DNA of 64,000 nt from Phaseolus vulgaris (taxonomy: Eukaryota > Streptophyta > Magnoliopsida > Fabales > Fabaceae), in contig NC_023756.2 in NCBI RefSeq assembly GCF_000499845.2, forward strand, positions 32,611,406 to 32,675,405. Direction: 5' to 3'. The notes under the pieces are model-generated. The model had not been told where the DNA came from, did no database searches, and saw only the letters and a list, made by a program, of their open reading frames with translations. Positions within the stretch are counted from its first letter, which is position 1. Every line of letters begins with the position of its first letter. The position numbers were made by a program, and so were the translations under genes. Of this stretch, positions 1-9,813 are shown piece by piece.

Positions 1-39
1 ACCTTTTCTACACCACTATATAAGTATATCTATATATAC

Positions 40-71
<32 letters not shown>

Positions 72-84
72 TAAGAATGTATTC
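1..84. repeat. AT-rich leader with (TA)n microsatellite
   Basis: The first bases are AT-rich and run into a TA dinucleotide tract at about 24-71. The TATTC at 80-84 is the left copy of the target-site duplication of the retrotransposon that follows. No gene is visible. Confidence 0.8.
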
Positions 85-984
85 TGATGCGGTCGGTCAT
101 CGGTAGTTGGTGACGTCAGCAAAGGATAGCCACGTGGACCGTTCTTAGTGGAACACGTGGGCCAAGGAAGCAGATGAGTCATTGAGAAAGTCACCCAGGG
201 GGTGATCGGTCGTCAGGGGATGGCGGTCAGAGAGGGTGCGCGATCAGCGCCTAAATAAGCGCCCGAAAGCCGAGGGCGTGGCGCTATGGTGCACCGATCG
301 GTCATCTGGTGTGAGCGATGATCATCGGGTTTTCGTGTTGCACGCAGTTAAGCTGGAAACGAAGGACGTTTCCCAGCGAGAGCGTTGCATACGAACCTTG
401 TGTGGCAGGGTATCAGAGAAAGGAGAAGTTATGTGCTTTGTGGTGTCGTGCACGAGAGTGGCCTAAGAGAGCTAGTCGCCAGTCAGTGATTGGTGCTCTC
501 CTAACCCATAGCGTGCATGGAGCAAAGCAGAGGTGATCGTTCACACAGTAGGTGATGCCTGGTGCGTGCGCTTAGCCAAGCCACACTTGGTATTCACACT
601 GAGGTTGCACGAGACACCTAGTGAAAGAAACGCGCTAAGTTATTTCATACACGAATAACTTAGGCGCGCAACAGAGTATATAAAGGCATTCCACGCTCAT
701 ACAAGGGAGGTAAGATTCATTCTTGCAAGTTACTAGTTTACACACAGAGAGAGAGAGAGAAAAATCACAGAGTGCACACGAGTCTCGCTGAGATTCTTAG
801 TTCTTAGTTCTTTGGTAGTTTTGCGAGGCTGACTTGAGCGTGGGAGTGCAATCGGTCGCTAGAGGCGCCGTTTGTTGTGTTTCGTAGGTTTGCTTGGAGT
901 TCTTGTGGAGTGCTTTGAGCGTTCTTGCGGAAGACAGAGTTTGACGTGGCGAATCCTTCGACGTTCGAATCCCTTGCGAGATCA
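85..984 (+). repeat. 5' LTR of element A
   Basis: The 900-bp LTR begins TGATGCGG and ends ATCA. U3 carries a TGACGTCA palindrome at 111-118 and two CACGTG G-box cores at 131-136 and 154-159. A strong inverted repeat lies at about 631-668, directly upstream of a TATA box (TATATAAAG, 677-685). A GA microsatellite at about 745-760 and an 8-bp duplication near 800 account for most of the length difference from the 3' LTR. A 76-codon open frame at 236-466 lies upstream of the TATA box, so it is probably not translated from the element's RNA. Confidence 0.95.
677..685 (+). promoter_or_regulatory. LTR promoter TATA box (element A)
   Basis: TATATAAAG sits inside the LTR about 400 bp before the gag start codon. 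The same box is at 10742-10750 in the 3' LTR. Both copies are preceded by the same quasi-palindrome. It is the likely RNA polymerase II promoter that drives the genomic transcript, which would start near 705-715. Confidence 0.75.
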
Positions 985-1006
985 TTTGGTGCCGACCGTG
1001 GAGCCC
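985..1006 (+). other. Primer binding site region (element A)
   Basis: Directly after the LTR end comes a TTTGGTGCCGACCGTGG-type sequence. It lies where minus-strand synthesis starts and resembles the site beside the LTR of element C (56569-56591, minus), which reads TTTGGCGCCCACCGTGGGG. I do not name the priming tRNA, because that needs a comparison with tRNA 3' ends. Confidence 0.7.
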
Positions 1007-1077
1007 GTGTGAATTCGTGATCCCATCCACACTTTGCTGCCAGAATTCATTTGTTCTTGAGATTCTTTGCTGAAAAA

Positions 1078-2130
1078 ATGAGAAAGACAAGGCAAACTTC
1101 AACCGCGCCATCAGCTGAAGAAGGAGCTGTGACGATGGCGCAGGTCTTGGAAATGATGCGAACGTTGCAAGACAATGTGGCAGCGTCAAGAATGGAACAA
1201 GAAAGGATGCAAGCGGATTTAGCTGCATCACAGAGCAGAAACGAGGAGTTGGACAGAGTGAATGAAGAGTTGTGCAAGGCGCTACAGGCGCAAAAGGAAC
1301 GCGCAGCGAAGGAAAGAGTGGTGCCGCCGCCGTCTCCCCCCAGGACTTTCCCCATTCCTTTCTCATCTGAGATCATGAGTGCAATGGTGCCACCAAACTT
1401 GGTGGGGGTGAAAGCCTCGTTTATCGGGGTGGAGGATCCAGAGACGCATCTAACGGCGTTTCACACCCAGATGATGCTCTCTGGGGGTTTGGATGCGGTG
1501 TATTGCAAGCTGTTCATGAGCACCCTGAGCGGGATTCCTCTGGAGTGGTTCGTGAGCCTACCAGATGGCCACATCACTTAGTTTCAACAGTTCTCTAAGT
1601 TGTTCATGGAGCAGTATATCGTGAACAGGGCACCCCCAGTGGTGTTGTATGATTTGTTCGACGTACGAAAAAACCAAGGTGAGTCCCTCAGGGACTACCT
1701 TAGTCGTTTTGGAGCCCAGGTGGTGAGGCTGCCCAGCAAAGATGAAGACATGCTGTTGCATGCATTCAAGAAAGGGGTTTTGCCGGGCTCTTTCAGTGAA
1801 TCTTTGATCAGAAATCACCCCAGCACCTTCGCGGATATTAGGCGTCGTGATGTGGCACACATCGTACCAGAAACGGAGGTTTCTGAGAAGAGGGGAAGCG
1901 CGGCCCCGACCAAGTTGCGCGGAGGACCGAGCAAGTCTCAGCAACCAATGAGGGTGCATGAGGCAAAAGAAGGAAAGAAGGCTCAGGGGAAGCCTCGCCC
2001 TTACGAGCCTAGGAAGGACCAGGGCAGGGGGCGCGCGAGGGAGAGCAATGAAGCCCTAAACAGCCTCAAGCAGCAAAGGAGTGTGTGCCATGTTACCTCG
2101 ACACCACCGCCGGGTGTGGACGAGAGGTGA
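1078..2130 (+). pseudogene. gag of element A (broken)
   Basis: Capsid-type gag of a Ty3/gypsy element. The first true ATG is at 1078; the open frame reaches back only with non-ATG codons. A short coiled coil and a proline-rich stretch come first, then the retrotransposon gag domain, recognisable by GVEDPETHL (about 1423-1450) and the LEWFVSLPDG block (about 1540-1570). A TAG at 1579-1581 breaks the frame, which continues in phase to a TGA at 2128-2130. The basic region with RPYEPRKDQGRGRA is followed at once by residues that in the relatives lie after the protease (NSLK..RSVCHV). The CCHC knuckle and the protease have therefore been deleted. Confident as gag; certainly not functional as it stands. 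Confidence 0.9.
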
Positions 2131-4190
2131 TCGGAGGTGGAGATGGTAAGAGGTACACAAGGTGATGTGGAGATGGAGGAAGCAGTGCCGGGGGGCTCGG
2201 GGGTGGCCCAAGAAAAAGCTGAGAAAGAGAGCATAATCGCGCCCCGCGAGTCTGGGATCGCGAGGGCGGTCATCGCCAGTGAAAGGAGGCCCCACCCTGC
2301 TGAGGGGTGGGTGCAGACGAAGATCCAAGGAAAGAAGTTCAAGCTGGGAGGACCGCTCAGCGAGGACACGCGACGAAAGATCGCCGGTGTGATTGAGAGG
2401 CATCTGGACGCGTTTGCGTGGTCAGCCTCAGACATGCCAGGTATTGACCCAGACTTTCTCTGCCATCGCCTTGCAATGGACCCTCAAGTCCGACCGGTGC
2501 GACAGAGAAGGAGAAAGTTTAATGAGGAAAGAAGGCATGTGATCCACGAAGAAACCCACAAGCTCTTGGTCGCGGGGCACATCAGAGAAATTCAGTACCC
2601 AGAATGACTGGCAAATGTGGTACTGGTGAAGAAGTCGAACGGCAAGTGGAGAATGTGCGTGGATTTCACCGATTTGAACAAGGCGTGCCCCAAGGACTCC
2701 TATCCCCTTCCCAGCATAGACGCCCTAGTGGATAGCGCGCTGGGGTGCAAGCTTCTGAGCTTCTTGGACGCATTCTCAGGCTATAACCAGATCAGGATGC
2801 ATCCGATGGACGAGTGCAAGACCACGTTCATGACTGAGCGGTCTTGTTACTGTTATAAGGTAATGCCATTCGGGTTGAAGAATGCGGGAGCCACCTATCA
2901 AAGGCTGATGGATAGAGTGCTCTCGCCTATGCTGGGAAGGAATGTGCAAGCTTACATGGACGACATGGTGGTGACTTCACGAGAGAAGGAACAACATGTC
3001 GCTTATTTGGAAGAATTATTTACGACTATCGCCAAATACGGGTTGAAACTCAACCCAGAGAAGTGTATTTTCGGCGTAGAAGCTGGGAAGTTCTTGGGCT
3101 TCCTCTTGACAGAGCGGGGAATCGAGGCGAACCCCGAGAAGTGCGCGACGATCATGGCAATGAGGAGTCCAGCGTCGGTGAAGGAGGTGCAGCAGCTCAC
3201 CGGTCGGCTGGCTGCATTGTCGCGATTCATGTCCGCCGGGGGAGAGAAAGGTCACCCTTACTTCCAATGTCTCAAACGGAACAGCAGGTTCGTTTGGACT
3301 AAGGAATGCGAGGAGGCTTTTGTCAAGCTGAAGGAATATCTGGCGAGCCCACCAGTTTTGTGCAAGCCACAGGTGGGCACCCCTCTCCGCTTGTACTTTG
3401 CTATGACGGAGAGAGCGGTAAGTTCGGTGTTGGTCGAAGAGCAGGGCCAAGCTTAGAGACCTATTTATTTCGTGAGTAAGGTGCTGCAAGGCCCTGAGGT
3501 ACGGTATCAGGCCTTGGAGAAAGCGGCTCTGGCGGTGGTGTTTTCGGCGAGGAGGCTCAACCACTACTTTCACAGCTTCACGGTGGTGGTGATGACCGAT
3601 CTGCCTATCCAGAAGGTGCTGAAGAAGCCAGATGTAGCCGGGAGAATGGTGAAATGGGCCGTAGAGCTGTCGGAGTTTGATATCAGGTACGAGCCCCGAG
3701 GACCGATCAAGGGACAGGTGTTTGCGGAATTCATCGTCGAGTTGTCATCAGGCGTTACACCTTCGGAGGGTTTGGACTTTCGCTGGGTCTTATCAATGGA
3801 TGGTTCCTCCAATCAGCAAGGGAGTGGCGCTGAAGTAATCCTAGAAGGCCCAAACGGAGTGCTGATTGAGCAGTCGCTGTGTTTCGCCTTCAAGGCTAGC
3901 AACAACCAGGCGGAGTACGAAGCCTTGATTGCTGGAATGTTGCTAGCAAGAGAGATGGGAGCAAAGAGTTTGATGGCCAAAAGCGACTCTATGTTGGTCA
4001 CTGGGCAGGTGACAGGAGAGTTCCAGGCCAAAGACCCTCAGATGGCTACATATCTCGAGTATGTATGCACCCTGAAGACGTCCTTTGCAGAGTTCGAGTT
4101 GATCCATGTGCCGAGAGAGCAGAATGCCAGAGCCGACTTGCTTGCCAAGCTAGCCAGCTCAGGCAAGGGGGGAAGGCAGAGGACTGTCAT
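2131..4190 (+). pseudogene. pol of element A: reverse transcriptase and two RNase H domains (broken)
   Basis: Sense-strand pol in the same reading frame as gag. The RT has the WRMCVDFTDLNKACPKD block (about 2650-2697), the LSFLDAFSGYNQI block and the active site YMDD at 2953-2964. The retroviral-type RNase H follows (LYFAMTERAVSSVL, about 3391-3435, on to about 3760). A second RNase H begins near 3778 with SMDGSSN and includes NNQAEYEALIAG and the ADLLAKLAS block near 4135. This extra domain is typical of Tat elements. Stops interrupt the frame at 2605-2607 (TGA, where relatives have Trp) and 3454-3456 (TAG, probably from CAG). No protease precedes the RT. Domain calls are confident. Confidence 0.92.
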
Positions 4191-5616
4191 CCAGGAGACT
4201 TTAAAGGTGCCTCGCGCGTTCGTGACAGACAACCAGGTACTTCAAGTGTATAAGTCAAAGGAGCGTATAGCGATCGATCATCGGTCTCTTACTCAAGAAA
4301 CATTGAGAGCACCTAGGGTGAGAGCGCGACCAGTGAGGTCTGACGAGGTGATGGAGGTTTGCGCTGTTGGGAAGGCTGATACGTGGATAACGCCGTACCA
4401 GAGGTATCTGGCAGATGGGGTGCTTCCGCTGGACCCGACAGAGGCAAAGAGGGTAAAGAAAAGCTCAAGTAAGTTCACTCTTATTGATGGGGATCTCTTT
4501 AGATTTGGATTCACCCATCCGGTGTTGGTGTGCATGCACGGGGAGCAGTGCACGAGAATTATGTCAGAACTCCACGAGGGATTGTGCGGGAGCCATGTGG
4601 GTGGTCGCGCCTTGGCAAGCAGGGTTCTCCGTGCGGGGTACTACTGGCCAACGCTGAAGGAAGATTGTGTGGGGTATGCTCAGCGTTGCAAGCAGTGCCA
4701 GCAACACGCAGATTGGCACAAAGCGCCCCCTGAAGAACTGAGGTCGATTCATAGCCCATGGTCGTTCCACACCTGGGGAATTGACATCTTGGGACCCTTC
4801 CCAATGACAGTAAGGCAGATGAAGTTTCTAATCGTCGCCATTGGGTATTTCACAAAGTGGGTAGAGGCAGAGCCGGTCGCGTAGATCACCGCGCACAAGG
4901 TTCAACAGTTCGTGTGGAAGAACATTGTGTGTCGTTTCGGAGTGCCCAAGCGCTTGGTTTCCGACAATGGCACCCAGTTTACGAGTCACCAACTGAAGAA
5001 CCTGTGTGAAGAGGTGGGGATACAACAGGTGTTTGCCTCGGTGGAGCACCCTCAAACGAATGGGCAGGTAGAGTCGGCCAACCGAGTACTGCTCAGAGGG
5101 CTGAAGAGAAGGTTAGAGAAGGCCAAGGGAACGTGAGCAGAGGAGGTTCCCAGGATCGTGTGGGCCTATCACACCACTCCACAATCTAGCACCCATGAGA
5201 CACCGTTCAGCCTGGTCTGTGGGTCAGACGCTATGATCCCTGTGGAGATACAAGAAAGCTCACCAAGGTTTCTGAACTTCGTTGCTGAGGAGTCCAATGA
5301 GGAGAGGAAGGTGAACCTAGACCTCTTGGATGAGGTGCGAGAAGAGGCTAGGATCAGTGCCGAAGCTGTGAAGAGGAGGGTGGGGCGTAGGCACAACTCC
5401 AAGGTGAGACCGAGGCAGTTTCAGGAAGGGAACCTGGTGACGAGGAAAACACATCAACACGAGATGGAGAATAAGTTGTCCCCCAAGTGGACTGGCCCGT
5501 TCAGAGTGGTGGAGACGTTGGAGAATGGTGCTTATCGGCTGGAGACTTTGGAGAGGGGGGGGGGGGGGGGCGATCCCGAGAACGTGGAACGCCACACACT
5601 TGAAGTTCTATTTTAG
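4191..5616 (+). pseudogene. integrase of element A (broken)
   Basis: The HHCC zinc-binding domain is at about 4567-4710 (HEGLCGSH ... CKQCQQH). The catalytic triad is D 4783-4785 (WGIDILGP), D 4963-4965 (SDNGTQF) and E 5071-5073 (NGQVESANR). The last two are 35 residues apart, as expected for a DD35E enzyme. Stops occur at 4882-4884 (TAG) and 5134-5136 (TGA, expected Trp). Near the end a run of 16 G (5555-5570) shifts the frame: the stop at 5614-5616 closes an abnormal tail, while the neighbouring frame after the tract carries the usual family ending (WNA ... LKFYF). The enzyme would insert the cDNA; this copy is dead. Confidence 0.92.
5555..5570 (+). repeat. G16 homopolymer inside pol
   Basis: Sixteen consecutive G residues stand where related copies have a short Gly-Gly coding stretch. 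The integrase C-terminal reading frame is lost at this tract. It could be a real slippage expansion or an assembly error. Confidence 0.85.
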
Positions 5617-5672
5617 TTGAAAATGTAAAGTAGTCGCGCTTTCGCGCTAGTATAAACAGTTTGAGCACTTCA

Positions 5673-5721
5673 GGGGCACTCTTCTTCCCAGAAGAGGGTT
5701 TTAATGAGGCCACCCAATAAA
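5673..5721 (+). terminator. Conserved post-pol hairpin with AATAAA
   Basis: Soon after the pol stop comes GGGGCACT, a perfect 6-bp hairpin (CTCTTC / GAAGAG, 5679-5696), GGGTTTTAATGAGGCCACCC, and AATAAA at 5716-5721. The same layout is found in antisense at 46392-46443 (element B) and 51442-51495 (element C). It could direct polyadenylation or RNA structure; that role is inferred. Confidence 0.55.
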
Positions 5722-6559
5722 AAAGAAGTTATCAGTATAAGAGTTTGCAAAGTTTTAAAGTGAAAATCCTCCTCGCCCCAAGCGCGAGTGCAGGTAATCG
5801 GTTAGGCCTTCCTCGCCCAAGGCGCGAGCATGGCAACTGGTTTAAAGTCCTCCTCACCCCAGGTGTGAGTGCAGGCGGCTAAGGTTCGAAAAGCCAGGGG
5901 TGCTAGTAAGCCCAAGAAGGGAAAGGAAAGATTTCGAGAAACGCCTTTACCCAAGTGGCATAGCATCAATATTGGCGCAGTAGAACTCTTAGTCAAAACC
6001 CTTCTCACCCCAGGAGTGAGAAGGTGGAAGCACAACCCGATGTGTTAAGGGTCGATGATCTTGGGGCAGGCAAGAGGGGTTATCGAGAAACACTCTTCAT
6101 CCCCAAAACGAGACATCATCCTTGACCGATCGGTGTAGGGGTCCTCTATGCACTTAGCACTGGAGCGACAAGCAATCTAGAAAGATATAAGGTAGAAGTA
6201 GAGGCGCGATGACTGATGAGTGGGTGGTTGTAGCATTCTGATCGTTTATCGGTGGTTAGAGCGTTGTTTAAGAAGTTTTAGACAAGTTCTTACGCGATAG
6301 GCCTGAGCAAGCAAAGCCACGCCAAAACAGTTATCAAGTGTTGTTAGTTGTGATCAAAGTCAGAAGATAAGAAGTCAAACACAGCGAAGATTTGTGCCAA
6401 GTTCGAGCGGGTTAGCAGTTAATCGTGCATGGCAAGAGATAAAAACTAAGAGATACACAACAGAAGAAACAGTAAGAGGAAAGTGGCATTTTATATATGC
6501 ATAAGAGTTTTTACATGCAAAATTTATGTACAAGGGGATAAAGGCAAAACAGTAAATGA
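5722..6559 (+). other. Spacer between pol and aORF with repeated 17-nt hairpins (element A)
   Basis: No gene is visible. Four 17-nt hairpins have 5-bp stems and 7-nt loops: 5772-5788 and 5812-5828 (CTCGC / GCGAG), and 5853-5869 and 6004-6020 (CTCAC / GTGAG). Both arms change together, so base pairing seems to be kept. The hairpins sit in short degenerate repeats (TCCTC..CCC...GAGTGCAGG). The matching region of element C also has 5/7 hairpins, with different stems. Confidence 0.7.
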
Positions 6560-9500
6560 TCAAGAGCGAATGATCTCGCCGTCCACCACCTCGAAGTCCA
6601 TGGCGAACTGAGAGTAGTCAGCCTCCGGGAAGACACACTTAACTTGCTCAAGGGCCAAGTCGAAACCCTCAGCAAAGGTGTCAGCAGCCTCTTCCCAAAG
6701 CTTGGTCTTCTCAGCCTCGAGCTCAGCCTTGTCGGTCTCGAGCATGACCTTCTCAGTGACAAGGGTGGCGATGGTGGACTCGGCCTCCTTAACCTTGGAC
6801 CCCTGATCATTGGCACGCCTCTCGTTCGCAACGAGAGCCTCCGCCAGATTTGCGATCTGTAGGCGCAGGAAGGCATTCTCGGCTTCAAGTTGGATTGCCC
6901 TACCTGTGGTCTCGACCAGCTCGACGTCAAGAGCGGCGACGGCGTCCCCCATCAGCATCTCCGTCTTGATGGTTTCTTGGACTTGCAGGGCGCGCCCTCT
7001 CTTGGCTTCTTCCACCATATCCCTCAGCATCTCATTGGTGCTCTGTAGGGCCTCGTAGTTGCTTTGAAGCGACTCCTTTTGGTTGATCAGCTCGCCCATC
7101 TTTCCCTCCAGCTTCTCGATGCGGCGATGTTGGGTGGAGAATTCCAAGGAAAGCACCAGCTGGCGAGCCAGATGAAGATCCACCTCACTCCCGCTCCACT
7201 TGACCAGCTCATGGTTTTGGAGCAGTTGCCTGGTCAGCTGGATGACCCTGGTGAGCCCTTCAGTGCTGGACCCCGAGGCTCGGTGGGAACTCTCACTACC
7301 ACCCTCGGTCGTGGCGGCGGAGCTTGAGGGCGTGGTGAAGTTGAGGGGTGAGAGGTTCTGATGGAAGAGGCCCAAGCACAAGCCCACATGCAAGCCCACC
7401 AAAGGGTAGATTTGGGCCAACCATAGAGTTATGGCCAAGAGGATCCAAGAAGACGTTCTTTTACATGTTCAAATGCCATAAACTCTAGTGTAGAGTAGAC
7501 TTTAATTTCTTGTCAAAATTAGCATAGGAACTTTATTTGTAATTTTCTTAGAATTAATTTTGGCACCTAAAACACCAACCTAGGTAAACTTAGAGTTTCT
7601 AAAAAAACCTCTAAATTTACCAAGGCCGGTCTAGAAAGCCCATGGAGGGGGTGAACATAAAAAAACTAGACACACCCCTCCCCATGTGCTCATTTGTGCA
7701 CCCATGTGCCATGTGCACCCATGTGCTTCACATTTACATTTCATTTGGCTAGCATTAGGGTTGCATTATGGTCCTCCTTAGCCTATAAAAGGAGGAGCCT
7801 ACACCTTGTATTTTCAAGTTTATTTGAGTATTGTTATGCTGCCCATTTTGTGCACTAGCTATACTTCTCCTAGAAATCTAGGCTATAAACTTCACTTCCT
7901 TCACCTTTCTTCATAGAGCTGGCCGAACCTCTCTAATTCATACTCATCATGCACCTTCAAAGCCATCACAACTCCTAGGAGGGCTTTGTTTCACTCACCC
8001 ATTGCTTCCGCATCCATTTTACTACTTTGATTCAAGAAGAACACATGAAATGCCATCAGGTTCCCTCTAAGCGAGCAGCCCCGCTCCCAGCAGTTTGAGA
8101 TGGTAAGGTAGGGGGTTGGCTGGCTGGGGGCGGGGAAGGAAGTTGTGCAGGGGAAGGAAGAGGGGCTGGAGAAGGAAGGCGTATAGGAGAAACCTGTGCT
8201 GGAGGGATTGGAGAGGCATCTCCCTCATCGCCCTCGGCTCCCCTTATCCTTCGTTGAACTAAAGGAGACCCCGAGCTCTCCTCCTCGATGGATATGACGG
8301 TGGTGGGAGCCTTCACCAACCGTTTCCTTTTCCTTTCACCCCTGGTCTCGGGGCCTTCAGCTGGCGTGACCGAGATGGGGGAGGCAGAGATAGGCTCGGA
8401 GGTGGCCTCAGTCCCCGAGGACGACCCGACAGCTCGTCGGCTCTTGGCTAGCGCGATCAGCTTCTGTCGTCGTTCTTTGGTGGAAGTCATATCTGCACCA
8501 GTGAAACATGGCAAAGGGTTAGTACACAAAGAGCCAAAGAAAGCAAACAAGGTGCAAAAGAGTGAATTAAGCTAATCAGCTTGGTGGTAGCATGCAGAAA
8601 GGGGGTTAACATGTGCAAGTATGACAAGTCGAAGAGAAGGAAGAGAGTGCAAACAAATGTATTTTTTGAGCGTCTCCGCGTCGAACTCGTGCTTGATAAG
8701 GGTGGAGGAGCCGAACTTAGCGCCCAAGCTCGAGAGTAGGCTGCACAGCTCGCGCTCGTAAGGAGCCATAGCCTCCAAGCCCCGAGGTTTTTTGAACTCT
8801 ACCTTGGGAACCCAGTAGAGTGGGAAGCCCTCGAGTAGAGTCGGGCTATGCTCGTTGGAGGTGATCACGTAGAACCTACCCTTCCAGTCCTTGAAGGATT
8901 GTTGGTATAGGCCCAAGATCACTCTCCCTGTCACGCCGTTCAGGCTCACCCATGACCGATCGCCTGGGTTCTTGGCCTCGAAGAAGTGGAGGAAGACGTC
9001 GGTTGAGGGAGGGTGGCCGAAGTGGTTGCAGAGAATCTTAAACGCTCAGATGAAGGCCCAAGCGTTTGGATGGAGTTGGCAGGGAGCCACGTTCAGCTCG
9101 GTGAGTAGGTCCTTCTCAAAGAAGGTGAAGGGGAGGCGGAGGCGCAGTCTCTTGAAGATGGCAGAGTAGATGAAGGTGAAGGGCACTCCGTTGTTGGCCC
9201 TATCGTCCACGCATATTGGCATGCCTCGAGGGGGAATGCACACATTCAAGTGTGGTCATCCTCCCTGTCAAGGGCACAGGTGGGTTCGTCGGTGTCGCTG
9301 CTCAGTAGGTTAGCGAGATGGTCGTTGGGGAGTTGTGTAGACGTTTCGGCGAGCAGGTGGAGGGGACCCCACTGGTACACCCGTGCATAGTCGCGCTGAG
9401 GAGGCGCCGCTTGGGGGTGCGCACCCGTTGAGGGGGGCGCGCTCGTCGAGGGCGGTGGTGGTGCATTTGCGGAAGGCTGTGCACCGAAGGAGGAAGCGAG

Positions 9501-9813
9501 ACGCGCGGTGGTTTTTGTGCGAGCCATTGCTCAGTAACTACAATGGAGAAAGAAAACAAGGAGTGAGGGACCAATGAAAAACATGGTTCAGCGAAAAACA
9601 AGAGGAAGGTGAGGAGAGCGGAAATGCTATGGTTTGAAGGGCGTGGCGAAGCGAAAGTGACGAAGAAGAAGTGAAAACACAGAAAAACCAGAAGAAACCC
9701 TGGTACAGTGCAGGGAAAGGGAAAACAACCCACAACGTATGCACAGTGCAGTTATTGGATGATGCAATCGGTAGAAAGTATTCAAATAGGCCATAGATAA
9801 AGAAAAAGGGTAC
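6560..9813 (-). pseudogene. aORF of element A: antisense gene with Transposase_28-type domain and coiled coil (broken)
   Basis: Gene on the strand opposite to gag-pol, a trait of Tat elements; its function is unknown. The ATG is at 9525-9527, preceded by a probable 5'-UTR intron (9538-9813, GT...AG). The first coding part (about 9527-8655) has an Ala/Pro-rich start, then VDDRANNGVPFTFIY, RLPFTFFEKDLL, APCQLHPNAWAF, WVSLNGVTGRV and LLEGFPLYWV, which match the plant gypsy-type family (Pfam Transposase_28). A second intron spans about 8493-8654. The next exon has KRKRL and EEESSGSP, a Pro/Ser-rich stretch, then a long coiled coil (7353-6560) ending EVVDGEIIRS. Damage: a frameshift near 9249, a TGA at 9046-9048 and the 700-bp LTR at 7359-8058, with a further frame change across it. 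Confidence 0.85.
7359..8058 (+). mobile_element. Solo LTR (700 bp) inside the aORF of element A
   Basis: The sequence starts TGATGG and ends CCATCA, a perfect 6-bp terminal inverted repeat. It is flanked by an exact 5-bp duplication GGTTC (7354-7358 and 8059-8063). A TATA-like CTATAAAAGG near 7784 and promoter-like spacing fit a + strand LTR. No internal domain is present, so recombination between two LTRs has removed the body. The orientation is inferred from the TATA box. Confidence 0.88.

Noticed and set aside
236..466. 76-codon open frame in the 5' LTR, repeated at 10301-10531
   Set aside because: It lies in U3 upstream of the TATA box and is duplicated only because the LTR is duplicated. 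It has no recognisable domain, so I do not call it a gene.
985..1006. tRNA gene beside the LTR
   Set aside because: Only a primer-binding stretch is present. No cloverleaf or internal promoter boxes were found, and I saw no tRNA or rRNA gene elsewhere in the window.
6560..7438. aORF reading with a start at 7438
   Set aside because: The first about 28 codons (7354-7438) come from the inserted solo LTR and its duplication. The true coding text begins at 7353 and is continuous with the exon beyond the LTR.
7471..8056. AAATGCCAT direct repeat as a 9-bp target duplication of a Mutator-like insertion
   Set aside because: No terminal inverted repeats fit those borders. The TGATGG...CCATCA borders with GGTTC duplications explain the insertion better.
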